From contig NZ_QUHV01000011.1 of NCBI RefSeq assembly GCF_003479805.1, forward strand, positions 37,025 to 80,212: a DNA stretch of 43,188 nucleotides, written 5' to 3'. The stretch is from Collinsella sp. AF08-23. Lineage in GTDB: Bacteria > Actinomycetota > Coriobacteriia > Coriobacteriales > Coriobacteriaceae. Below are positions 18,055 through 25,169 of the stretch, piece after piece (the stretch's first letter is position 1; every line of letters begins with the position of its first letter). The notes beneath the pieces were generated by a model, which had not been told where the DNA came from, did no database searches, and was given only the letters and a program-made list of their open reading frames with translations. A program made the translations under genes and the position numbers.

Positions 18055-18756
18055 TCAAATGCGCTGCAGCCGGTCGGTTCGCAGGGATCCGGCGTATATG
18101 GAGGCGGGGCACGAGCGACGGAGCTCCGCAGCGAAGGAGCGCGTCTGCCGCGCTGCTCGGTCATCGTCGACTTGGTTGACGATGACGAGGCCGTTCGCGT
18201 CCACGAGGCCCTCGGCGGCGATGGCGCGTGCGACGAGTTCGGGTGTTGCGGAAGCCTCCAGCTTCGCCCCGGTGAGCGTGCAGAAGACTTCGGGTCGGTG
18301 TACGGTCCGGGCGATTGGTCGCTCGAAGCCACTCGCCCCCACCACGAGGACGGCTAGGGACGCGCGGGCGGGGATAACCGGCTCCCAGGTTGCGTGGGCC
18401 TTGAGGGGCAGACATCTCGACCCATCCGCCTCGACGAGCACGTAATCGGCATGCGCGGCGAGCGCATCGATGCCGCACGGGGGCTCGGCGACCTTGCCCG
18501 TCGTGGCGTCAAACGCTCCGACCGCCGCGATGCCGTCACGCGCGAGGACGGCATCGAGCCGCTCCACGCCGTCCAGGAGCGACATGTTCGACGGGGGGAG
18601 CATATGCGTCGAGGTCGCGAGCACCACGCGCGCCCCTTGGGCGGAGAGCGCGCGTCCGCCGCTGGTGAGCAGTGTCGACTTGCCCCCGCTTCCCACCACG
18701 GCGATGATGCCTCGGTGACGTGCGAGCAGGTCGGCGATGCCCCAAGTCGTGTCCAT
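18055..18756 (-). CDS. yqeC: Selenium-dependent hydroxylase accessory protein YqeC
   Basis: A 233-residue protein with a P-loop VVGSGGKSTLL near its start, then VVLATSTHM and VLVEADGSRCLPLKAH, which are YqeC-family features. YqeC occurs with YqeB and SelD in genomes that make selenium-dependent molybdenum hydroxylases; its biochemical step is unknown. The ATG at 18756 has GGAGGA 5 bases upstream. It is the only gene of the locus on the opposite strand, divergent from yedF with a 73-base gap, so the two may share a control region. Confidence 0.88.
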   Translation of the reverse strand: MDTTWGIADLLARHRGIIAVVGSGGKSTLLTSGGRALSAQGARVVLATSTHMLPPSNMSLLDGVERLDAVLARDGIAAVGAFDATTGKVAEPPCGIDALAAHADYVLVEADGSRCLPLKAHATWEPVIPARASLAVLVVGASGFERPIARTVHRPEVFCTLTGAKLEASATPELVARAIAAEGLVDANGLVIVNQVDDDRAARQTRSFAAELRRSCPASIYAGSLRTDRLQRI

Positions 18757-18829
18757 GCATCCTCCGTTCGGTCTTCCGTAACGGTACCATGTAGATGCGC
18801 GCCGAGCCTCGCGCGCGAAAGGAGTTCAC

Positions 18830-19471
18830 ATGTCCGTTGTAGATGCCCTGGGGAAGACATGCCCCCAGCCCGTGATCATGACGTCCAAGGAGCTCGACGC
18901 CCTCGCCGCCGCCGGACGTTCAGCCGAGGCGGTCGAGGTACTCGTCGACAACATGGTCGCGGTCGAGAACCTCAAACGCTTGGCGGGATCGCGCAAGCGC
19001 GGGGTCGAGATTGCGCAGGAGGAGCCCGGTGCCCGATGGCGCGTCGTCATCGCCGGTGGAGAGCCGGGTGACGAGACCCCCGCGGAACCGTTCGAGCCCT
19101 CATGCGACATCCCGCTGCCCGCGGTTGCCCAAGTTGCCGGCAAGGTCATCGCCGTGGGCAGCGAGTTCATGGGGCGCGGCGACCAGGAGCTCGGCTCGAT
19201 TCTCATGAAGGGCCTCATCTACGCCTTCGCCAACGCCGACACCCCGCCTGCCAAGATGGTCTTCTTTAACGGGGGCGCCCGCCTCACCTGCGAGGGCTCG
19301 GTCTCTCTCGAGGACATCCGCCAACTCGAGGAACGCGGTTGCGAGATCCTCACCTGCGGCACGTGCCTGGACTTCTTTGGCATCAAGGAGAAGCTCGCCG
19401 TGGGAGGCGTGACGAACCTGTACGCCCTATCCGAGATTTTCCTCGCCCCCGAGGGCGTCGTATCCCTGTGA
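18830..19471 (+). CDS. yedF: Sulfurtransferase-like selenium metabolism protein YedF
   Basis: A 213-residue two-domain protein. The N-terminal TusA-like domain has the CPQP motif (Cys10) in GKTCPQPVIMT. The C-terminal DsrE-like domain contains GSEFMGRGDQELGSILMKG and ends in CGTCLDFF, with a CxxC pair. YedF is a genomic marker of selenium metabolism and is thought to carry Se or S as a persulfide-type adduct. The ATG has GAAAGGAG 7 bases upstream. It is followed by the aminotransferase-like gene in the same direction. Confidence 0.92.
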   Translation: MSVVDALGKTCPQPVIMTSKELDALAAAGRSAEAVEVLVDNMVAVENLKRLAGSRKRGVEIAQEEPGARWRVVIAGGEPGDETPAEPFEPSCDIPLPAVAQVAGKVIAVGSEFMGRGDQELGSILMKGLIYAFANADTPPAKMVFFNGGARLTCEGSVSLEDIRQLEERGCEILTCGTCLDFFGIKEKLAVGGVTNLYALSEIFLAPEGVVSL

Positions 19472-19646
19472 TGCAGGTATCCCATCGCCCCCGGGGACCT
19501 GCGCGCATCATCCCGTGCTCGGACAGTCCTGAGCTCGCGCGGAGGGCACATTAAGTGCCCTCCAGCTCGTGCGGAACTGCGCGCGGGACGATGCGCTCAG
19601 GTCCCCGGAGCGATGGGATGGTTGGAGCGAAAGGAAGGCGAATGCG

Positions 19647-20801
19647 GTGATATATCTCAATTGCGCGGCGACATCGCTCGTGAGGCCGCCGTGCGTAGTC
19701 GATGCGGTGGCCACCGCGATGACGGCACTCGGGAGTTCGAGCCGCGGTACGGCTGAGGGCGACCTGGCCGCGGCGCGCACCGCGCTCACGTGCCGCATGG
19801 CCGTGGCCGACCTTTTGGGCAGCAGCCATCCCGACCGCGTCATCTTCACCGCCAACGCCACGCAGGCGCTCAACACGGCCATCTTCGGGCTCGTACGCGC
19901 GCATGACCGCGTGGTCACCACGGTGACGGAGCACAACTCGGTGCTTCGCCCGCTCAACGTGCTGGCGCGCGACGCCGACGTCGAGATCGAGCACGTGGGC
20001 CTCGACGTCGCCCACGTGCTCGATTATCGTGCGCTCGAGCGAGCGGTCACGCCGGCCACGCGCGTGGTGGTGTGCAGCCACGCCTCGAACCTCACGGGAG
20101 ACGTGGTCGACATCGAGCGTGTCGCCGCCATCGCGCACGCAGCCGGTGCCTTGCTCGTGGTCGACGCGGCGCAGACCGCAGGGCATATCCCCGTGGATAT
20201 GGAGCGCACGGGCATCGACGTCCTGTGTTTCACGGGTCACAAGGCCTTACTCGGCCCTACGGGGACAGGCGGTCTCATCGCGGCACCCGGCATCGACATC
20301 GAGCCTTTGCTCCAAGGCGGCACGGGCGTGCATTCCGCCGATCCGTTCCAGCCCGAGGCCTGGCCCGAGCACCTCGAGGCGGGGACGCTCAACGGCCATG
20401 GTCTCGCTGGTCTGGAAGCCGCAGTGCGCTATCTGGATGAACGCGGCGTCGAGGCCGTGGCAGCCTACGAGGAGCGCCTGCGGTCGCGCTTCGCCCGGGC
20501 TGCGCGGGCCATCCCGGGCGTCGTGCCCTATGGTGCGGGTGACGCCGCCTTTGGCCACACGCCGGTTGTGGCGCTGAATCTCGTCGGCATGACCAGCTCA
20601 CAGTTGGCCGACGTCCTCGCCAGCCGGTACGGTATCGCCGCGCGGGCGGGCCTGCATTGCGCCCCGCTCATGCACCGCGCGCTGGGAACGATCGAGACGG
20701 GCTCGGTGCGCTTCTCCTTCGGCCAGTTCACGACCGAGGCGGAAGTGGACGTCGCCTTGGCTGCCCTGGCAGAGATCTCGGCTGAGGAGGTGCGCGCATG
20801 A
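19647..20801 (+). CDS. Cysteine desulfurase-like class V aminotransferase (EF2568-type)
   Basis: A 384-residue PLP-dependent class V protein related to cysteine desulfurases. PLP is expected on Lys199 in FTGHKALLGPTGTGGL; ANATQALNTAI, TEHNSVLRPL and VVDAAQTAGHIPVDM are other fold motifs, and ARAGLHCAPLMH holds the active-site-loop Cys. The family with this pattern includes E. faecalis EF2568, which lies in a selenium-hydroxylase locus. It may release S or Se for the cofactor. The start is a GTG at 19647, 8 bases after AAAGGAAGG; the longer reading has no ribosome site. It overlaps the next gene by 4 bases. Confidence 0.88.
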   Translation: MIYLNCAATSLVRPPCVVDAVATAMTALGSSSRGTAEGDLAAARTALTCRMAVADLLGSSHPDRVIFTANATQALNTAIFGLVRAHDRVVTTVTEHNSVLRPLNVLARDADVEIEHVGLDVAHVLDYRALERAVTPATRVVVCSHASNLTGDVVDIERVAAIAHAAGALLVVDAAQTAGHIPVDMERTGIDVLCFTGHKALLGPTGTGGLIAAPGIDIEPLLQGGTGVHSADPFQPEAWPEHLEAGTLNGHGLAGLEAAVRYLDERGVEAVAAYEERLRSRFARAARAIPGVVPYGAGDAAFGHTPVVALNLVGMTSSQLADVLASRYGIAARAGLHCAPLMHRALGTIETGSVRFSFGQFTTEAEVDVALAALAEISAEEVRA

Positions 20802-21037
20802 GCACTCGTGCGCCCGAGCCCGTCTGCGTGGTCTCGTTTTCCAGCACGCACGATGCCGTGCGCGCGGAGCTCGCCTGCACCCAGGCGGGGGTTCCGGGGC
20901 GCATCATCCCCACGCCCGTGCAGATCCACGCCGACTGCGGGTTGGCGTGGAAGATGCCACCCGCCGCGCGCGCGGCGTTCGAGGCGGCCGTCGCTGGCGC
21001 CGTCGAGCCGGCGGGGTATCACGACCTGATGTTGTAG
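20798..21037 (+). CDS. DUF3343 family small protein
   Basis: A 79-residue protein starting inside the previous gene (ATGA overlap). It has the DUF3343 pattern: an N-terminal VVSFSSTHDAVRAE, then IIPTPVQIHADCGLAWKMP with one conserved cysteine in DCGLAW. DUF3343 genes recur beside class V aminotransferase-like genes in selenium loci and are proposed acceptors of S or Se, but no function is proven. Confidence 0.85.
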   Translation: MSTRAPEPVCVVSFSSTHDAVRAELACTQAGVPGRIIPTPVQIHADCGLAWKMPPAARAAFEAAVAGAVEPAGYHDLML

Positions 21038-21124
21038 TGTTCGGGCCAGGGCCCCACGTATGCGTCATCGCGGTTCGCATCGACGTGCGCGGGTGCCCAT
21101 CTGGGCTTGATGGGAGGAATGGAC

Positions 21125-21979
21125 ATGCTGGTCTACATGAGAGGGGCGGGCGATATCGCCACGGGCATCGCGCTGCGCCTGCATCGTGCCGGCCTCGCCG
21201 TGGTGATGGCCGACATCGCCGAGCCTACGTGCATCCGCCGCACCGTGGCGTTTTGCGAGGCCATCCGCCTGGGCGAGGCGTGCGTCGAGGGCGTGTGCGC
21301 CCGCCTGGCGCACGATGCGGCGCAGGCACGTGCGATCGCGGATACGAGCGACATCGCCGTCGTCGTGGACCCCGCAGCCGATATGCTGGGCGAGATGGCT
21401 CCCGATGTGGTCGTCGATGCGATCCTCGCCAAGAAAAACCTCGGCACGACGATCGACATGGCCCCGGTCGTCATAGGCGTGGGGCCCGGTTTCACCGCGG
21501 GCGTGGACTGCCATGCGGCGGTGGAGACCAAGCGCGGCCACTATCTCGGCCGGGCCCTCTATGAGGGAAGCCCCATCGCGAACACGGGCATCCCCGGCAT
21601 CATCGGCGGGCATGGGTCCGAGCGCGTCCTGCGCGCGCCGGCCGACGGCACCTTCGATCCCCTCGCCGCGATCGGCGACATCGTCCGCACGGGAGACGTG
21701 GTCGCGCGCGTCGATGGCGTGCCGATGCCCGCCACGATAGACGGTGTCCTGCGCGGTCTGCTTGCCCCCGGTGTCCACGTGCTGCGTGGCATGAAGTCCG
21801 GCGATATCGACCCACGGGGCGATGCGTCGTTCTGCGATACGGTGAGCGACAAGGCGAGTGCCGTGGGCGGCGGCGTGCTTGAGGCGATCTTGCGGCTGAG
21901 CGGCGCCCTTGGTCGCCTGACCGCGGCGCCGGCCCCGCGTGTCGAAGTGGCCCCGACGGCGTTTCCGGAAGGGGAGTGA
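21125..21979 (+). CDS. yqeB: Selenium-dependent molybdenum cofactor biosynthesis protein YqeB
   Basis: A 284-residue protein. The N-terminal VYMRGAGDIATGIALRLHRAG is a Rossmann-like motif shared by YqeB proteins. Further family features are AKKNLGTTIDMAPVVIGVGPGF, the VETKRGHYLG segment and GGHGSERVLRAP. YqeB occurs with SelD and YqeC and is proposed to act in the selenium modification of the molybdenum cofactor. I prefer the ATG at 21125, 7 bases after GGGAGG; the ATG at 21119 almost touches that site. The gene is followed 5 bases later by selD. Confidence 0.88.
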   Translation: MLVYMRGAGDIATGIALRLHRAGLAVVMADIAEPTCIRRTVAFCEAIRLGEACVEGVCARLAHDAAQARAIADTSDIAVVVDPAADMLGEMAPDVVVDAILAKKNLGTTIDMAPVVIGVGPGFTAGVDCHAAVETKRGHYLGRALYEGSPIANTGIPGIIGGHGSERVLRAPADGTFDPLAAIGDIVRTGDVVARVDGVPMPATIDGVLRGLLAPGVHVLRGMKSGDIDPRGDASFCDTVSDKASAVGGGVLEAILRLSGALGRLTAAPAPRVEVAPTAFPEGE

Positions 21980-21984
21980 CGGCA

Positions 21985-23025
21985 ATGTCCGAAGACGTGA
22001 AATTGACTAAGCTCGCCGCATGCGCCGGGTGCGGCGCCAAGGTGGGCGCGGGCGAGCTCGCAAAGCTCTTTGAGGGGTTCGAGCAGCCGCGCGACCCCAA
22101 CCTGCTCGTGGGCTTCGACCGCGCCGACGACGCCGCGGTCTACCGCGTGAGCGATGACGTCGCCCTGGTCCAGACCCTCGATTTCTTCCCGCCCATCGCC
22201 GATGACCCCTTCGTGTTCGGCGCGATCGCCGCCACGAACGCGCTGTCCGACATCTACGCCATGGGAGGGGAGCCCAAGACGGCACTCAACATCATGATGA
22301 TCCCCGAGGACCTTGATCCGGGCACGGTGCGCGAGATTCTGCGCGGCGGCGCCACTAAGGTCGCCGAGGCCGGTGCCATTGTGTGCGGAGGACACAGCAT
22401 CTACGATCGCGAGCCCAAGTACGGTATGGCGGTGACCGGTCTCGTGCATCCGCGGTGCATCCTCACCAACGCCGGCGCGCATGTGGGCGACGCGCTCATC
22501 TACACCAAACCGCTCGGCATCGGCATCGTGACGACCGCCGCCAAGGCGGGTTTGGTGGGGAGGGCCGCCGCGGACGAGGTCGAATCCCTTATGATGACGC
22601 TCAACCGCCCCGCGCGTGACGCGATGGTTCGTTATCGCGTCCACGCGTGCACGGATGTGACGGGTTTCGCCGTTATGGGGCATATGCTCGAGATGGCGCA
22701 AGGGGCGGATGCGGCAATCGAACTCGAGGCCGCTGCCTTCGAGCTACTCGATGGGGCGCGCGACCTGGCGGCTATGGGCATCGTACCGGCAGGCGCCTAT
22801 CGCAACCGCCGGTACGCGGAGGACGCGGCGGACCTCTCGGGTATCCCACTCGACATGGCAGACGTGCTCTTCGACCCGCAGACTTCCGGTGGCCTCATGA
22901 TCTCGGTCGATCCTGCCGACGCGTCCGCGTTGCTCGCAGATCTCGACCCGGTCGTCCCCGCGGCGCGTCTGGTGGGGCATGTAGTGGAGCGCGAGCCGGG
23001 ATCGTCCCGCGTCCGCGTGCATTAG
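21985..23025 (+). CDS. selD: Selenide, water dikinase (selenophosphate synthetase)
   Basis: A 346-residue SelD of standard length. The active-site segment CAGCGAK places the catalytic Cys16 and Lys19 in the positions of E. coli Cys17 and Lys20; the second E. coli cysteine (Cys19) is alanine here. ATP-binding and fold motifs include LDFFPPIADDPFVFGAIAA and LSDIYAMGG. The end has DPQTSGGLM. It makes selenophosphate from selenide and ATP. The ATG at 21985 has GGGGAG 9 bases upstream; an overlapping GTG at 21976 is possible but adjoins that site. No selA or selB is in the window. Confidence 0.95.
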   Translation: MSEDVKLTKLAACAGCGAKVGAGELAKLFEGFEQPRDPNLLVGFDRADDAAVYRVSDDVALVQTLDFFPPIADDPFVFGAIAATNALSDIYAMGGEPKTALNIMMIPEDLDPGTVREILRGGATKVAEAGAIVCGGHSIYDREPKYGMAVTGLVHPRCILTNAGAHVGDALIYTKPLGIGIVTTAAKAGLVGRAAADEVESLMMTLNRPARDAMVRYRVHACTDVTGFAVMGHMLEMAQGADAAIELEAAAFELLDGARDLAAMGIVPAGAYRNRRYAEDAADLSGIPLDMADVLFDPQTSGGLMISVDPADASALLADLDPVVPAARLVGHVVEREPGSSRVRVH

Positions 23026-23123
23026 GGCACGCCTGACAACACGCAGACGCTCGCTCGGCGGAAGAGGGCCCGTATCGAGCCGCTCGCGCATGCGCAAGAG
23101 ACCATTCGAGAAAGGAAGTCCCC

Positions 23124-24128
23124 ATGCGCAAGATCGAAACTATCGACAGCTTGATCGGCGCGCTCGACCGGGATGTGCCTGCGGTGCTCGTCATCGTGGT
23201 CGAGACGGCAGGCTCCGCCCCGCGCGAGCCGGGTGCCTGGATGGCGGTGTTCGACGACGGCCGCATCGAGGGCACGGTCGGCGGGGGAGCGTTGGAGGCC
23301 CGGGCCATCGAGGACGCTCGGTTGCTGCTGGCGTCGGGTGGGTCGAGGCTCGTGCGCTATACCATCGGCGGGGCGCAAAGCGACACCGGCATGGTGTGCG
23401 GCGGTGCCGTTGAGCTGCTTTTCATGCGCATGGGCGGGGAGCATCGTCTCATGTTGGAGAAGATGACCGCCATGTTCGGCGCGCGTTCCGAAGGCGTGTT
23501 CGCTATTGACCTCGCCGCATTCGGCGGGTCCCTCGGGCCGGGGAAACACGGCCCGGACGCCTCCCGCACGGTGCAGGGCACTCCGCGCATGCGTATCGAG
23601 TGCTCTGGCGATGGGGGCGCCCGACCGGGCGTTGTCGGCACGTGGTATCGCGAGCCGATCTTCCACGAGGGTCGTGCGTACGTTTTCGGGTGCGGACATG
23701 TGGGTCGTTCCCTCGCCGAGGTCTTGGCGTTCGCGGGATTCGAGGTCGTGGTATGCGATGATCGCGCCGAAGTCCTCGGGCTCGCCCATCTGCCCCGCAC
23801 CGTGGAGCGCCTCCGCGTCGATTACGGGGACCTCTCTGTGAGCGTCTCGATTGATGCGCGGGACTTCGTGGTGGTCTGCACGGCGGGCCACGCATCGGAT
23901 TTCGACGTCTTGGCGCAGGTCTTGTCCGCCCGTCCTCGGTACGTGGGGTGTTTGGGCAGCAAGAAGAAGGCGGCGCATACTCGGGCGCGTCTGCGGGAAG
24001 CCGGGTTTCCTGCCGACGCGATCGATTCGATCCACATGCCGGTGGGTGTTCCGATCGCCTGCGAGACACCGGAGGAAATCGCCGTCTCCATCGCCGCCCA
24101 AGTGGTGGACGTGCGCCGCTCGATGTAG
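23124..24128 (+). CDS. xdhC: XdhC/CoxI family molybdenum hydroxylase maturation protein
   Basis: A 334-residue two-domain protein. The N-terminal XdhC/CoxI domain has VETAGSAPREPGAWM and GTVGGGALEARAI, and the C-terminal Rossmann domain has YVFGCGHVGRSLAEVLAFAG with YVGCLGSKKK and HMPVGVPI near the end. XdhC proteins bind molybdopterin, promote its sulfuration and insert it into xanthine dehydrogenase-type enzymes; here it may do so with selenium. The ATG has AAAGGAAG 6 bases upstream. It lies just before the enzyme genes. Confidence 0.9.
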   Translation: MRKIETIDSLIGALDRDVPAVLVIVVETAGSAPREPGAWMAVFDDGRIEGTVGGGALEARAIEDARLLLASGGSRLVRYTIGGAQSDTGMVCGGAVELLFMRMGGEHRLMLEKMTAMFGARSEGVFAIDLAAFGGSLGPGKHGPDASRTVQGTPRMRIECSGDGGARPGVVGTWYREPIFHEGRAYVFGCGHVGRSLAEVLAFAGFEVVVCDDRAEVLGLAHLPRTVERLRVDYGDLSVSVSIDARDFVVVCTAGHASDFDVLAQVLSARPRYVGCLGSKKKAAHTRARLREAGFPADAIDSIHMPVGVPIACETPEEIAVSIAAQVVDVRRSM

Positions 24129-24245
24129 ACCGGGGCTTGGCCGGAGCTTCGGAGCCTCGTTCACATCTTCCGGTGGCTCATATCCTCCACTGGTGCCGTC
24201 AAGGTAAAATGACGAGGTTGCCTTCAAACGTGAAAAGGGGAGGAT

Positions 24246-25169
24246 ATGCTGAAGTTCGCCAAGCGCCTCGTTCCGGCGACGACCGCCGAGGCGCATGAGA
24301 TGCTGCTCGCCAACCGCGGCGCCCGTGTGCTAGGGGGCGGCCTGTGGCTGCGTCAAGGGCGCCGAGCCATCGCGTGCGCCATCGATCTGTCCGCTTGTGG
24401 TCTGGATTATATCGAGGAGAGCGACGATGCCTTCGTCGTCGGCGCCATGACTCCGCTGGCGGACCTCGAGCACGATGCGGCGTTCAACAGCGCGACTTGC
24501 GGCGTGTTCGAGCACGCGGTGCACGACATCGTGGGCGTCCAATTCCGCAACCTCGCAACCGTGGGCGGCAGCTTGTACGGCAGATTCGGCTTTTCTGATG
24601 TCCTCACGGCGCTCATGGCCCTCGACGCCGGGGTCAAGTTCACCGGCGCCGGCCGCATCGACCTGTCCACCTTTGCCGCGAGTCCCTATGAGCGCGACGT
24701 GCTCGAGCACCTCGTGGTCCATCGTCGTCCGTACAAGGCCGCCTACGGCTGCCTTCGTCGTCAGGCGACTGATTTCCCCGTGGTGAACGTGTGCGCCGCC
24801 TGGTGGGGCGATGCATGGCACGTGTCGGTGGGCGCCCGACCGCTGCGTGCGCGCCTGCTCGCGGATGAGGAGCTCGGCTGCGGCACGCCCAAGCCTTCTC
24901 GCGAGGAGCTCTCCTGCGCCCTCGAGGCCGTTCGCTCACTCGATTACGGCACGAATTACCTTGCCGGTGCCGCCTACCGTCGCCACCTTGCGGGCGTGCT
25001 CGCCGTCCGCGCGATCTGCGAAGCGGCCGGTATCGAGGTGCCGCCTTCTCTCGAGGAGCGTTTCGAGCTGGAGGCGCGTGCATTCGAGGGCGATGCTGCC
25101 GCGTCCCCGTCGGGCTCTTGCGTCCCAACAGCCCCGATTGATTCCGCTGCCAAGGAGGCCGCTCGATGA
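24246..25169 (+). CDS. xdhB: Molybdenum hydroxylase FAD-binding subunit
   Basis: A 307-residue FAD subunit of the xanthine dehydrogenase family. It has an N-terminal ARVLGGGLWLRQG in the FAD-binding region, then GVQFRNLATVGGSLYGRFGFSD, the second FAD loop. The C-terminal CO-dehydrogenase-flavoprotein-like domain ends in a non-conserved Ala/Ser-rich tail of about 25 residues. It would pass electrons between FAD and the 2Fe-2S clusters of the next protein. The ATG has GGGGAGG 4 bases upstream, and the gene overlaps the hydroxylase by 4 bases. A TAAAAT at 24205 is a weak -10 candidate. Confidence 0.9.
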   Translation: MLKFAKRLVPATTAEAHEMLLANRGARVLGGGLWLRQGRRAIACAIDLSACGLDYIEESDDAFVVGAMTPLADLEHDAAFNSATCGVFEHAVHDIVGVQFRNLATVGGSLYGRFGFSDVLTALMALDAGVKFTGAGRIDLSTFAASPYERDVLEHLVVHRRPYKAAYGCLRRQATDFPVVNVCAAWWGDAWHVSVGARPLRARLLADEELGCGTPKPSREELSCALEAVRSLDYGTNYLAGAAYRRHLAGVLAVRAICEAAGIEVPPSLEERFELEARAFEGDAAASPSGSCVPTAPIDSAAKEAAR

